A stretch of 54,895 nucleotides of DNA, taken from the NCBI GenBank assembly GCA_028821475.1, contig JAPPGB010000086.1, forward strand, positions 1 to 54,895, read 5' to 3'. Shown here one piece after another: positions 7,720 through 16,905 of this stretch. A model generated the notes under the pieces. That model had not been told where the DNA came from. It worked only from the letters and a program-made list of their open reading frames with translations, and searched no databases. The position numbers and the translations under genes were made by a program. Origin of the DNA: Spirochaetaceae bacterium (GTDB lineage Bacteria; Spirochaetota; Spirochaetia; SZUA-6; Bin103). Position 1 is the stretch's first letter; every line of letters begins with the position of its first letter.

Positions 7720-9167
7720 CGGGCCACGGCGGAACTCCCGGCAGCATTCAAGCCCGGTGCGACGCCGGGTGGCGCCACCGGCTGCGCTGCGGCCGCCGGC
7801 CCGCGGCCCGCAACCGGTTCCGGGTGCCCGCACTGGCACTGCCTGCACTGGCACTGGCCGCGGTGACCCTGCTGGGCGCCTGTGCCGAACAGCGTGTTCA
7901 GTACAGCTCCAGCCCGCTGCTGCCGTACCTGCAGCGCAAGGCGGGCCGCATCGGCTTCATCGGGATCGACGGCAACATCCGCAGCGTAGACCAGACCGGC
8001 GCACGCAACACGCCGCTCACCGAGGATGCCGGCGCCAACCGCGCCGCCCGCACCGTGGTCGCCTACAGCCAGCCCACCTGGTCACCCGACGGGCGCAGCC
8101 TCGCCTTCGCGCGCACGGCGATCACGGGCCGGCGCACGCTGAGCAGTTCCATCTGGGTGTCCGGCGACGGCGAACCGCCGCGCGAAGTGTCCCGCTCCGA
8201 CCGGCTGCGCCCGATTTACCTGTACTGGTCGCCGGACAGCGAAAAACTGACCATGCTGTCGCAGCCGATCGGCTCGGCGCAACTCGAGCTCGGGGTGATC
8301 GAGGTGGCGGACAACCGCTACCGGCCGCTCGACCAGGGACAGCCCTACTACTGGAGCTGGATGCCCGACAGTTCGGCCCTGATCACCCACGTCGGCGGCG
8401 ACATCCGGTTCAACGACGCGGCGCGCCTGTCCCGGGTGCCGCTCGATCCCTCCGGCGTGAAGTCCGACTTCAACATCCCCCCGGCCGGCTTTCAGGCGCC
8501 GGCGGTGTCCCCGGACGGGCGCTACCTCGCCTACGTCACCGCCGCCGGCAGCGGCGCAGGCTCCGGCAGCGGCGGAGGCTCCACGCTGGTGCTGCGCGAG
8601 CTGCAGGGGCCCGACGAACACCTGCTCGCGGACGTTCCCGGATTCGCCTACCTCGCGTTCGCCCCGAGCGGCTCCCGCATCGCGGTAATGACCAGCGCCC
8701 GCCCGGGGCCGTCCGCGGATGGGCAGCTCACCATTTTCGATACCGGCTCCGATGACAAGCTGGAGCTTCCACATGACGACGTGATCGCCTTCTTCTGGGC
8801 GCCGAACGGACGCCGCGTCGCCTACCTGGTGCCGGCACGGGCGGCCGACGAGGCCGGCCTGGAAATCGATCCGCTGTTTGCCCGCGAACAGGGCCGGTTC
8901 TACGCCGAGTTGCGCGTGGTCAACGTGCGGCGGGGCAACTCCTGGCGGGTGACGCAGTTTCCGCTCAGCCCCCGGTTCGTGCGTGAGCAACTGCCCTACT
9001 TCGACCAGTACCTGCGTTCCACCTCGGTATGGTCGCCGGACAGCAGGACGCTGATCTACCCCGCGCTCACCGAGGCCGGCACACCGGGAATCTTCGTTTC
9101 CCCTGCCAACGGCACGCTACGCCCGCGGCTGGTCGCCGAGGGCGACTTCGCCCACTGGTCTCCGTGA
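7710..9167 (+). CDS. TolB/WD40-like beta-propeller lipoprotein (second copy)
   Basis: This is a paralogue of the preceding gene. Both share SPLL..F/Y..RK.GRI and DGNI..VDQ/MDQ after the lipobox and the same succession of W(S/A)PD blades (WSPDGRSLAF, WSPDSEKLTM, WSPDSRTLIY and others). The lipobox is LLGAC, with Cys58 if translation starts at the GTG at 7710, which overlaps the upstream gene by 10 bases. That start gives an unusually long n-region and has no clear ribosome binding site; a GTG at 7824 would leave no basic residues, so the start is uncertain. A glycine- and serine-rich linker (about GSGAGSGSGGGS) interrupts one blade. The three-gene set is probably a functional unit at the cell envelope. 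Confidence 0.75.
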   Translation: MALAGHGGTPGSIQARCDAGWRHRLRCGRRPAARNRFRVPALALPALALAAVTLLGACAEQRVQYSSSPLLPYLQRKAGRIGFIGIDGNIRSVDQTGARNTPLTEDAGANRAARTVVAYSQPTWSPDGRSLAFARTAITGRRTLSSSIWVSGDGEPPREVSRSDRLRPIYLYWSPDSEKLTMLSQPIGSAQLELGVIEVADNRYRPLDQGQPYYWSWMPDSSALITHVGGDIRFNDAARLSRVPLDPSGVKSDFNIPPAGFQAPAVSPDGRYLAYVTAAGSGAGSGSGGGSTLVLRELQGPDEHLLADVPGFAYLAFAPSGSRIAVMTSARPGPSADGQLTIFDTGSDDKLELPHDDVIAFFWAPNGRRVAYLVPARAADEAGLEIDPLFAREQGRFYAELRVVNVRRGNSWRVTQFPLSPRFVREQLPYFDQYLRSTSVWSPDSRTLIYPALTEAGTPGIFVSPANGTLRPRLVAEGDFAHWSP

Positions 9168-9186
9168 GCGGCCGTCAACAGCCCGT

Positions 9187-11223
9187 CTAGCGCGGAGCCG
9201 CGGGCGACTCTCCGCCGAGGTCGGCCTGTCCACTGGCCACCGTTTCCTCCGCCACTACCGCCTGCGGGACGGCAATGGCCGACGGCTCGGTGCCGGTGGG
9301 CGGCGGGGGCGGCAGCTCGGCCGGTTGCTCCGGCTTGTTGGGTCCGAGGATCTCCACCACCTGCCGGGTGGTAAGGGAATTGTGATCCATGAGCGCTTCC
9401 GCGAGTGCGATCAGCCGATCCTGGCGGCGGCGCAGCAACGCCTGCGTGGCGCGCTCCAGGTTCTCCCACGCATTGCGCACCGCGCGCTGCTCGGCGCTGG
9501 AGCTTTCGCCGGATACGCCGCCCGTGGAGTCGCGCCCCGTGCGCCAGTCCACCAGCGGCGGACCGAAGTAGCCCTCGTTGTACAGGTGCCACAGCCGCGC
9601 CCGCACCATCGGGTAGTCGCCGCCGGACGCGCCGGTAAACGGCTCCTTGAACACCACGCGCATCGCCGCCTGGCCGGCCAGGCACACCATGATGTCCTTC
9701 ACGATCCGCTCCAGCGGCTGCGAGTACATCTCCACCTCGTCCATCGGCAGCACGAAGCCGAGCGCGTCGCCGCGGCGGACGATGGTGATATGCGCGATGC
9801 GGGTATCCGGCATCAGGAAGTGCTGCGCCACGGCGTGCCCCGCCTCGTGCACGGCGACCTGCCAGCGCTGCGTCTCCTGCATCTCCTCGATCGGGTTCTC
9901 GATGCCGGTGTACTGCTGCAGGAATGCCCGTTCGATGTCGTCCTGCGATACCGCGCGGCGGTGATCGAACAGCGCGACGCGCACCGCGTCCTTGGTGATC
10001 GCCGCCATGATCTGGGCCGGCGTCGCCGAGCGGTTGTTCATCACGATCGCATCGATGTCGACCGTGTCATCGTGGTTCACCGTGCGCAGGTAGCCGTCGA
10101 CGATCTCGCGCCGCCCGGTACGGTCGGGCAGATCCACCTTGATGAGCTGGTCGAAGCGCCCGGGGCGTTTCAGCGCCGGGTCGATCACGTCGGGGCGGTT
10201 GGTGGAGCCCATGAACAGCACGTGCCAGTTGCGCTCGGGCGGCTTCTTGCCCATGATCTGGAACAGCTTGCCCTTCACCTTCTCCTTGAGGGTCTTGCTG
10301 TCGATGCCGTCCATCTCGTACAGCAGGCGGGTCAGGGCGCCGGTGCCGCCGCCCATGAATCCGCCCATGCCGCCGCCGCCGCCGCCGCCTTCGCCCATCA
10401 CGCCGCCGCGGCTCTGGGCGACCGCGTCGATCTCGTCGATATAGGCGATCGCCGCGCCGTAGCGCTGGGCAAGCTTGCGCGCCTTGCGGATGAACCAGAT
10501 CATCTTCATCACGTCGACGCCCCAGAACATGGCGCGGAACCCGGAGCCCTCGATGGAGATGAACGCGACCCCGGCCTCGCCGGCCATCGCCTTGGCCAGC
10601 ATCGTCTTGCCGGTGCCGGGCGGGCCGTACAGCAGCAGGCCGTTGATGTAGCGTCCGCCCATCTCCACGAACTGCTGCCGGTCGGACAGCAGCCCGAGCC
10701 ACTGCCGCACCAGCCGCTTCAGCCGCGGCTGCCCCCAGTAGTCGTCGAAAGTGATGATCTTGGGATCTTCGGGCCGGATGCGCTCGATCTTGGAGCGCGA
10801 CATGAACCAGAACAGCGACCCGAACTGCACCAGCATGAACAGAATGGCGAACAGGAGCTGGCCGATGAAGCTGAGCAACTGCAGGAACAGGTTGAGCAGC
10901 GTCTCATTGAGCCCGATCATCACGCCGAGCCCGATCACCACCACCAGCGGCACGATCTTGCGCACCAGTTGCCGCATCCTCTTGGACAGCCGGCGTTGCT
11001 GCTTGACCACCTCGATGCGGTGCTTGACCAGGTCGGGAACGCGCACGTTGTGCCAGAAGCTCGGCTGCCGCGCCTCCTCCTGCTCGCCGTTTACGGCCGA
11101 GGCCTGGGATCCCTCGGCGGCGGAAACCGCGGCGTCTCCGTCCGCCGGTTGTGTTTGCGGTGCTGCGCGCTCGTTCTCGGCTTCGCGCTCGTGCTCAGAC
11201 TTGCGTTCACGTTGGTTAGACAT
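9187..11223 (-). CDS. divergent membrane-bound FtsH-like AAA protease
   Basis: FtsH-type proteases unfold and degrade membrane and cytosolic proteins. The 678-residue product has a charged, Gln/Glu/Ala-rich N-terminal stretch (1-60), two membrane segments (about 90-108 and 117-141), an AAA module with Walker A GPPGTGKT (200-207) and Walker B YIDEID, arginine-finger region NRPDVIDPALKRPGRFD, and a zinc-protease motif HEAGH in an M41-like C-terminal domain. Differences from standard FtsH are the short loop between the membrane helices, a pore-loop region MFWGVDV in place of MFVGVG, and a glycine/methionine-rich insert (GEGGGGGGGMGG) after Walker B. The ATG at 11223 has a GGAGAG ribosome binding site; the longer frame to 11367 is unsupported. 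A proline/alanine-rich tail ends the protein. It may be a specialised second FtsH. Confidence 0.85.
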   Translation of the reverse strand: MSNQRERKSEHEREAENERAAPQTQPADGDAAVSAAEGSQASAVNGEQEEARQPSFWHNVRVPDLVKHRIEVVKQQRRLSKRMRQLVRKIVPLVVVIGLGVMIGLNETLLNLFLQLLSFIGQLLFAILFMLVQFGSLFWFMSRSKIERIRPEDPKIITFDDYWGQPRLKRLVRQWLGLLSDRQQFVEMGGRYINGLLLYGPPGTGKTMLAKAMAGEAGVAFISIEGSGFRAMFWGVDVMKMIWFIRKARKLAQRYGAAIAYIDEIDAVAQSRGGVMGEGGGGGGGMGGFMGGGTGALTRLLYEMDGIDSKTLKEKVKGKLFQIMGKKPPERNWHVLFMGSTNRPDVIDPALKRPGRFDQLIKVDLPDRTGRREIVDGYLRTVNHDDTVDIDAIVMNNRSATPAQIMAAITKDAVRVALFDHRRAVSQDDIERAFLQQYTGIENPIEEMQETQRWQVAVHEAGHAVAQHFLMPDTRIAHITIVRRGDALGFVLPMDEVEMYSQPLERIVKDIMVCLAGQAAMRVVFKEPFTGASGGDYPMVRARLWHLYNEGYFGPPLVDWRTGRDSTGGVSGESSSAEQRAVRNAWENLERATQALLRRRQDRLIALAEALMDHNSLTTRQVVEILGPNKPEQPAELPPPPPTGTEPSAIAVPQAVVAEETVASGQADLGGESPAAPR

Positions 11224-11408
11224 ATCTCTCTCCAGCGCCGCGGCGGCGGCGCTACCGGACAACAGTAGATAGTCTACCAGATAGAGCCGTATAGTCCAGG
11301 AGGTCGCGGAGACCCGCACCACGGAAGCGAAGATCCACACCAACTGCAGCCGGGACCCGCAACCCATCGACCGGCGGGGCCCGCAGACGGCACGTCAGGA
11401 GGCAACCC

Positions 11409-11699
11409 ATGGCGCAACGCGGGGAGCTGTTCAGTTCCCGCGCAGATTCCGAAAAGCGAACCTACTTCTTCAACGTGAAGGAAAACCGGGTCGGCGACAT
11501 GTTCCTGAACATCGTCGAGAGCCGCAAGCGGGATGGCGCGGGTGCACACCGGGACGGTTTCGAGCGCCACTCGCTGATCGTCTACGAGGAGGATCTGCGC
11601 GCGTTCGTCGACGCCCTCGACGAGGCGCTCGACTACGCCACCCGGCATGCGCAGAAGAAGCGCGCCGGGCCGCCGGGCGGCGCGCGGCGGCCCGGCTAG
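11409..11699 (+). CDS. DUF3276/PUR-type nucleic-acid-binding protein (BpuR-like)
   Basis: The 96-residue protein matches the PUR-alpha-like DUF3276 family, whose Borrelia member BpuR binds DNA and RNA. Typical features are RGELFSSRADSEKRTYFFNV, the central VGDMFLNIVESRK and the C-terminal helix FVDALDEALDYA, followed by a basic tail (KKRAGPPGGARR). The ATG has AGGAGG six bases upstream. It lies next to rnhB and smc, an arrangement I recall from Borrelia (BB0047-BB0046-BB0045). It is likely cytoplasmic and abundant; its targets here are unknown. Confidence 0.85.
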   Translation: MAQRGELFSSRADSEKRTYFFNVKENRVGDMFLNIVESRKRDGAGAHRDGFERHSLIVYEEDLRAFVDALDEALDYATRHAQKKRAGPPGGARRPG

Positions 11700-11704
11700 C
11701 GTGG

Positions 11705-12292
11705 CTAGCGCTCTCTGTTGCGCGCCCCGCCTGCCGCGCCGCCGCCGAACGACCGGCGGTGAATCGGCGACGGGCCGTGCAGCCGCAGCAGGAAGCGGTG
11801 GCTCGGGGTGGCGTAGCCCTTGTGCTCGTGAAAGCACCAGGCCGGTTCGATGCGCGCGTAGCGCCGCATGAAGCGGTCGCGCTCGGTCTTGGCGATGATC
11901 GAGGCGGCCATGATCTCGGGTATCTTCTGGTCGCCCTTGACGATGGCCCGGCACGGCAGCGCCAGGGGCAATGCAAAGCGTCCGTCGATCAACACCTCGT
12001 CCGGTTCCACCCGCACACCGCGCAGGGCGCGCCACATCGCCAGCAGCGTCGCGCGGTGAATGTTGATCGCGTCGATCTCGGCGGCTGAACACCAGCCGAC
12101 GGCCCACGCGGCGGCGCGCGCGCGAATGACGGCCGCGGCATGCTCGCGCTCGTCGGCGGTGAGCTGCTTGGAGTCGTTCAGGCACCGCACCGGGAAGCGC
12201 CGCGGCAGCACCACGGCCGCGGCCGTCACCGGGCCGGCGAGCGGCCCGCGGCCCGCCTCGTCAATCCCGCAGCGCAGCTTGGCCCGGCCCAT
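11705..12292 (-). CDS. rnhB: ribonuclease HII
   Basis: RNase HII cuts RNA in RNA-DNA hybrids and removes misincorporated ribonucleotides. The 195-residue protein has the catalytic CGIDEAGRGPLAGPV block near the N-terminus (Asp11, Glu12), LIDGRFALP, IVKGDQKIPEIMAASIIAK and a late HKGYAT motif. It is convergent with the PUR gene (5 bases apart) and divergent from smc. The minus frame stays open for another 2.9 kb across smc, but that is a shadow; the ATG at 12292 begins the conserved domain. Confidence 0.95.
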   Translation of the reverse strand: MGRAKLRCGIDEAGRGPLAGPVTAAAVVLPRRFPVRCLNDSKQLTADEREHAAAVIRARAAAWAVGWCSAAEIDAINIHRATLLAMWRALRGVRVEPDEVLIDGRFALPLALPCRAIVKGDQKIPEIMAASIIAKTERDRFMRRYARIEPAWCFHEHKGYATPSHRFLLRLHGPSPIHRRSFGGGAAGGARNRER

Positions 12293-12364
12293 GACGGCAG
12301 CATAGCCGCTCCCCGGCGGCGCCGTATACGACCCTGAGGCCGCCCTCCCAACTCGCCAAACGCG

Positions 12365-12394
12365 TTGACGGTTCGCCGCCGACTCGTGTACGGT
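12365..12394 (+). promoter_or_regulatory. candidate promoter of smc
   Basis: TTGACG (12365-12370) and TACGGT (12389-12394) are separated by 18 bases and lie 18 bases before the smc ATG, in the 120-base gap between divergent rnhB and smc. The -10 match is only fair. Confidence 0.4.
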
Positions 12395-12412
12395 TGGTGA
12401 CGAACTGGGAAA

Positions 12413-15175
12413 ATGGCGCTCATCAAACGAGTCGAGTTGCTCGGCTTCAAATCGTTTCCTGAGCGTACCGTCATAGATTTCTCCGCGGGTATTTCCGCCG
12501 TGGTGGGCCCGAACGGCTGCGGCAAGAGCAACGTCGTGGACGCCGTCCGATGGGTGCTCGGCGAGCAGAACCCACGCGCATTGCGCGCGGAGCGCATGGA
12601 AGATGTGATCTTCGGCGGTACCGAGAGTCGCAGCCGCGTTTCCGTGGCGGAAGTCACGCTGGTGCTGGACAACCACGACCACTCGCTGCCGGTGGACGTC
12701 AGCGAGGTCGAGGTGCGGCGCCGCCTGTACCGCTCCGGCGACAGCGAGTACCTCGTCAACCGCCAGGTCGTGCGGCTGCGCGACCTGCGCGACATGTTCC
12801 TGGACACCGGCGTCGGCAAGAACGCGTACTCGGTCATGGAGCAGGGCCGCATCGACCTGCTGCTGGCCGCCAAGCCGGAGGAGCGCCGGCAGGTGTTCGA
12901 GGAAGCGGCGGGCATCGCGCGCTACCGGACGCGGGCCGCCGAGGCCGAACGCAAGCTGCACCACACGCGCCAGAACATGTCCCAAGTGAACGCGATCATC
13001 GCGGAAGTGAAGCGCTCGCGCGACCTGCTCGCCAACCAGGTCGAACGCGCGAGCCAGTACCGCAACCTGCAGGAGCGGATATTCGGCGCCGAGCGCGACC
13101 TGGAGTTGATCCGGCTGCGTGAGTTGAAGACCCGCCGCGCCGCCATCGAGGCCGACCTCGGCGCCGCCCGCGAGCGCCACGAACAACTGCAGGAGAAGAG
13201 CCGCCGGGCGCGCGAGGCGCTGCAGCGCAACGCCGACCACACCCGCACGCTGCAGGCCGAGGTGGTGGAACTGCAGCGGCAACTCTACGGCGTCGACCTG
13301 CAGCGCGGCGACACGCGGGAGCGAATGGCCTCGGCCCGCGAGCGCGTGGCCGAGGCGGAGCGCAGCATGGCCGGCTACCGCGACCGCGAGCGCGGCGTGG
13401 CCGCGCGCATCGTGGAGCTGCAGGAGTTGCGCGCAGCCAGGCAGGAAGATGCCGCGGGGGCCCAGGCCCGCCTCCGCGAGTTGCGCGCTGCGCGCGAGCG
13501 CGTGACCGCCGAGATCGCCGACCTGCAGAACCGCGTGCGTGACAACGCGGCAGTGGCGGCGGAGGCGAACGCCGCCGTCCAGCGGGAGGACCAGCGCCTC
13601 GAAGAGCTGCGCGGCCGGTTGCGCACCACCACCGACAACATCGTGGCCAGCCTGGACTCCGGCTTGCAGGCCGCCGGGTACTCGCCGGAGGCGCGGGCGG
13701 CGGCGGAGGAGGAGATTGCGCGGCTCATCCAGGATCTGCATGCCACGCTGGCGGCGGACGGCGACGCCGACAGCGCGCCGGGGCGCCTGCGCGCCGCGCG
13801 GCGGCAGGTGCGCCAGTTGGACGAGTTGATCAAGTCGTATGGCAATCTGACCTCGGCGGTGATCGACGATTTTCTGTCGCCGCAGGGCATCGTGACCCAG
13901 AAGCGTCAGCTCGACGAAGAGCTCGGCGCGGCGGTCGCCCATATCGCGCAGCAGCGCCGGCGGGCCGAAGCGGCGCGCCGCGACAACGAGCAATTGGCCC
14001 GCCGCATCGAGGAACAACAACGCCGGTCGCACGATTTGCAGGTGGACAGCACGCGCACCGCCGCGGCGCGAGAGAGTCTGACCGCGGAGTGTGAGCAGCT
14101 TACCGGCCAGATCGCCGAACAGCAGGGCCGCCGCGGCGAGTTGGCGCGCGACGAGCAAAGCGCCGCGCAGAGCATCGCAGCGATGAACCAGGCGCTGCAC
14201 GACCTGGAAGCACGCGGCGACCGCCTCGCGGAGCAGGAGACGGGCCTGCGTGCCCGCCTCGACGAACTGGACGGTGAACTGCAGAAGCAGAGCGCCCGGC
14301 ATGCCGCGTTCGAACGCACGGTGCAACAGGTGCAGGAGAAACTGGAGCGCTCCGCCCGGGGAATCGAGCGGTTGCAGTTGCGCCACACGGAGGTGGCCAC
14401 CGAGATCCGCACCACCCTGCGCACGTTCCAGGAGGTGCACGCCCAGGACCTGTCCCAGTACGAACTGGACATTACGCAGTCCGAGTCGCGCAGCGAACTG
14501 CGCGCCACGCTGGCCCGGCTGCGCGAGGAAGTACGCAACCTCGGCCAGGTGAACCTGATGGCCTCCGAGCAGTTTCGCGAGGTGGACGAGCGCTTCCGGT
14601 TCCTGCGTGCCCAACTCGACGACCTGGAGACCGCCACGCGCGATCTCAGCAGCATCGCGGAGCAGATCCATGCCGAGTCCAGCGCCCTGTTCCGGCAGGC
14701 GTTCGCCGACATCCGAGGCGAGTTCCAGGGCATGTTCCGGCGCCTGTTCGGCGGCGGGCGCACCGAGCTCAAGCTCACCGACCCCGACGCGCTGCTGGAG
14801 TCCGGCATCGAGTTCTACGCCCAGCCGCCGGGCAAGAAGCTGGAGAACATCACCCTGCTGTCCGGCGGCGAGCGCGCCCTGACCGCGGTGGCGCTGCTGT
14901 TCGCCCTCTACCGCATACGTCCCTCGCCGTTCTGCATCCTCGACGAGATCGACGCGGCGCTCGACGACGAGAACGTGGGCCGCCTGGTGGAGTTGCTCAC
15001 CGAGTTCAGCGCGGACACGCAGTTTCTGGTCGTCACCCACAACAAGCGCACCGCGGCCGGCGCCTCCCACCTGTTCGGCATCACCATGGAGGAGCAGGGC
15101 GTCTCGCGCCTGGTCACCCTGCGCCTGCCCGCCCCCGAACGCGTCGAGGAACGCGAACTCGCGGTGGCCACCTGA
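12413..15175 (+). CDS. smc: chromosome segregation SMC protein, short and hinge-poor
   Basis: SMC is the ATPase of the bacterial condensin. The N-terminal head (MALIKRVELLGFKSFPERTV, Walker A GPNGCGKSN at 32-40) and C-terminal head (signature LLSGGERAL, Walker B FCILDEIDAALDD) are well conserved, joined by two long coiled coils (about 170-395 and 480-750). At 920 residues it is well below the usual 1150-1200. The middle (about 395-480) does not show the globular glycine-rich hinge; it has short helical segments around AAGYSPEARAAAEEEIARL and SYGNLTSAVIDDFLSP. Spirochaete SMCs tend to be short (the Borrelia P115-type protein is about 815 residues). No scpA or scpB is in the window. The ATG has a weak GGGA upstream. 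Confidence 0.93.
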   Translation: MALIKRVELLGFKSFPERTVIDFSAGISAVVGPNGCGKSNVVDAVRWVLGEQNPRALRAERMEDVIFGGTESRSRVSVAEVTLVLDNHDHSLPVDVSEVEVRRRLYRSGDSEYLVNRQVVRLRDLRDMFLDTGVGKNAYSVMEQGRIDLLLAAKPEERRQVFEEAAGIARYRTRAAEAERKLHHTRQNMSQVNAIIAEVKRSRDLLANQVERASQYRNLQERIFGAERDLELIRLRELKTRRAAIEADLGAARERHEQLQEKSRRAREALQRNADHTRTLQAEVVELQRQLYGVDLQRGDTRERMASARERVAEAERSMAGYRDRERGVAARIVELQELRAARQEDAAGAQARLRELRAARERVTAEIADLQNRVRDNAAVAAEANAAVQREDQRLEELRGRLRTTTDNIVASLDSGLQAAGYSPEARAAAEEEIARLIQDLHATLAADGDADSAPGRLRAARRQVRQLDELIKSYGNLTSAVIDDFLSPQGIVTQKRQLDEELGAAVAHIAQQRRRAEAARRDNEQLARRIEEQQRRSHDLQVDSTRTAAARESLTAECEQLTGQIAEQQGRRGELARDEQSAAQSIAAMNQALHDLEARGDRLAEQETGLRARLDELDGELQKQSARHAAFERTVQQVQEKLERSARGIERLQLRHTEVATEIRTTLRTFQEVHAQDLSQYELDITQSESRSELRATLARLREEVRNLGQVNLMASEQFREVDERFRFLRAQLDDLETATRDLSSIAEQIHAESSALFRQAFADIRGEFQGMFRRLFGGGRTELKLTDPDALLESGIEFYAQPPGKKLENITLLSGGERALTAVALLFALYRIRPSPFCILDEIDAALDDENVGRLVELLTEFSADTQFLVVTHNKRTAAGASHLFGITMEEQGVSRLVTLRLPAPERVEERELAVAT

Positions 15176-15194
15176 GCAATCGAGGAGCACCGGC

Positions 15195-16748
15195 ATGATC
15201 GAGAAACGCCTCGGCGGTCTCTGGCAACAGCTCCAAGCCAAGAAGCTCCACCTGCGCCACTTCCTGTCCGAGGTCCGCCTGTCGGGTATCCGTGGGATTG
15301 GCGACCTGCGAGTGGCCTTCGACTACCCGGTCAGCGTCATCGCCGGCGGCAACGCGAGCGGCAAGTCGACCGTGTTGTTCGCGGCTGCCTGCGCTTACCG
15401 AGTACCGGGAGCCGGCGTGAAGGACTACGTCCCTTCTACTCTGTTTCCCGACTATCGGCCGAAGTCCGGCGCTCGCGAGGATACGAAGCGCGAAGTCATA
15501 ATCGACTTCGAATACTCCACGCCGGACGGACGACGATCCATGCGCTGGCGCCGCGCAAAGGGGTGGAACCGCAGCTTCCTCGGTCGAAAGGGGGCAAGTC
15601 AGCCTGAACGCCCGGTCTATCTGCGCACGCTCAGCAATCTCAGCAACCCATCCGAGGTGCGCGGTGTGCTGAGCATGTCACGCTTGACTGCCGCGCCCGC
15701 GGAGACGCGGCTCACCGCCTCGCAAATAGAGTTTGCGCAGCAGATGCTCCCGTTCAGATACGCCGAGGTTGTCGATCTGTCCAGTGGAAGCAAGCGTCTT
15801 CTGTTCGCAGCCCAGGAGAAGGGCGCCGTCTATTCGGAGCTGCACATGGCCGCAGGCGAACGCTCGATACTGAGGCTCTCACAGGAGATCGCACAGCTCC
15901 GGGGCGCCCTGATCCTGATCGACGAGGTGGAAGCCGGTCTGCATCCATGGGTCCAGCAGTTGCTCATGCTGCAACTCCAGCAGCTTGCGCTGCGCAACGA
16001 CCTGCAGATCATCGTGACCTCGCACAGCCCGGTGGTGCTCGACTCCGTGCCCGCGAACGGCCGCGTGTTCCTGGACCGGGACTACGCCAGCGGTACCGTG
16101 ACGGTGCAACCTGCATATCGCGACCTTGTTCAGGACGCCCTCTACGGGCGCTCGGCCGACGTCCTGAACTTGCTCTGCGAAGACGTTACTGCCGAAGGGA
16201 TCCTGCACGGTGTCCTGGATGTTCTTCTCCCACGCCAGAGCATGAGGAGGGAGACCGTTCGCATCGGGCGGGACACTGGCGCCGGTGAGTTTCCAACTCA
16301 TGCCACGGCATTCCGCAAGTTCGGTCAGATCCACAACTTCGTTTTCGTGCTTGATGGCGATGGACGCGGAAGCGACGCGGAGAGCCGGATTGCGCGGGCG
16401 GCAGAAAGCGACGTCCCGGTGTATTTTCTCCCCGGCACGGAAGCTCCCGAGATTTGGATCTGGGATCGAATCCGTGCGAACCTGGCGGCGGCAGCCGAGG
16501 GTCTGCATATGGATCCGAACGAGCTCGCCATCCGAGTGGACCGGCTCAATGCGGTCTACGACTCCGCTTCCGATCGGCCCGCCACTATCGCCAAGACCAA
16601 GCTCAGAGCCCTTGCCGAGGCTGGCGATTGGGCTACGCCCGACATATGCCGACTGATCGCCCGCCACGAGACCATGAGGAAGGAAAGCGATATTCAGCCG
16701 CTCGTCGAGGGGCTGGAAACTACGCTGCTGCGTTGGCGATCCGATTAG
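15195..16748 (+). CDS. OLD-like ATPase with C-terminal TOPRIM domain
   Basis: The 517-residue protein starts with an ABC-type AAA domain: RLSGIRGIGDLRVAF, Walker A GGNASGKST, Walker B LILIDEVEAGLHPW and the switch histidine in VTSHSPVVLDSV. A TOPRIM-like segment follows, from LLCEDVTAEGILHGVLDVL (acidic residue) to FVFVLDGDGRG (DxD). This order is that of OLD-family nucleases (P2 Old, GajA of Gabija), which act in phage defence. No UvrD-like GajB helicase is nearby, so it is a stand-alone OLD-like protein. It begins 19 bases after smc, with GGAG before its ATG, and ends 157 bases before tRNA-Gly. GC content is slightly lower than in smc. Role in defence is inference. Confidence 0.75.
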   Translation: MIEKRLGGLWQQLQAKKLHLRHFLSEVRLSGIRGIGDLRVAFDYPVSVIAGGNASGKSTVLFAAACAYRVPGAGVKDYVPSTLFPDYRPKSGAREDTKREVIIDFEYSTPDGRRSMRWRRAKGWNRSFLGRKGASQPERPVYLRTLSNLSNPSEVRGVLSMSRLTAAPAETRLTASQIEFAQQMLPFRYAEVVDLSSGSKRLLFAAQEKGAVYSELHMAAGERSILRLSQEIAQLRGALILIDEVEAGLHPWVQQLLMLQLQQLALRNDLQIIVTSHSPVVLDSVPANGRVFLDRDYASGTVTVQPAYRDLVQDALYGRSADVLNLLCEDVTAEGILHGVLDVLLPRQSMRRETVRIGRDTGAGEFPTHATAFRKFGQIHNFVFVLDGDGRGSDAESRIARAAESDVPVYFLPGTEAPEIWIWDRIRANLAAAAEGLHMDPNELAIRVDRLNAVYDSASDRPATIAKTKLRALAEAGDWATPDICRLIARHETMRKESDIQPLVEGLETTLLRWRSD

Positions 16749-16830
16749 TGGGCAGGTCGACGGGGTCTCCGAGCTCAGCGAGACTCCAGCGTGCGGTGCA
16801 AGGCCGGGACCGGGGCGCGAATCATGCGTA

Positions 16831-16856
16831 TCAGGCCGTGTCAGGCCTGTCAGGCC
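16831..16856. repeat. three short direct repeats upstream of tRNA-Gly
   Basis: TCAGGCC occurs at 16831, 16841 and 16850, with 10- and 9-base spacing, in the gene-free stretch 16749-17096. Apart from this and the tRNA gene I see nothing else in that stretch. Confidence 0.5.
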
Positions 16857-16905
16857 AAGGGGGTATGGACATGGCCACCCCGTACAGCGTACCTTCAGTG
16901 CCTCC

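Noticed and set aside
9325-11268. Long plus-strand open frame opposite the FtsH-like gene
   Set aside because: Leu-, His- and Arg-rich shadow without motif; the opposite strand has Walker and HEAGH motifs.
11705-15241. Very long minus-strand open frame over smc
   Set aside because: Only the first 196 codons (rnhB) have conserved motifs; the rest is leucine-, arginine- and alanine-rich shadow of the well-conserved smc gene.
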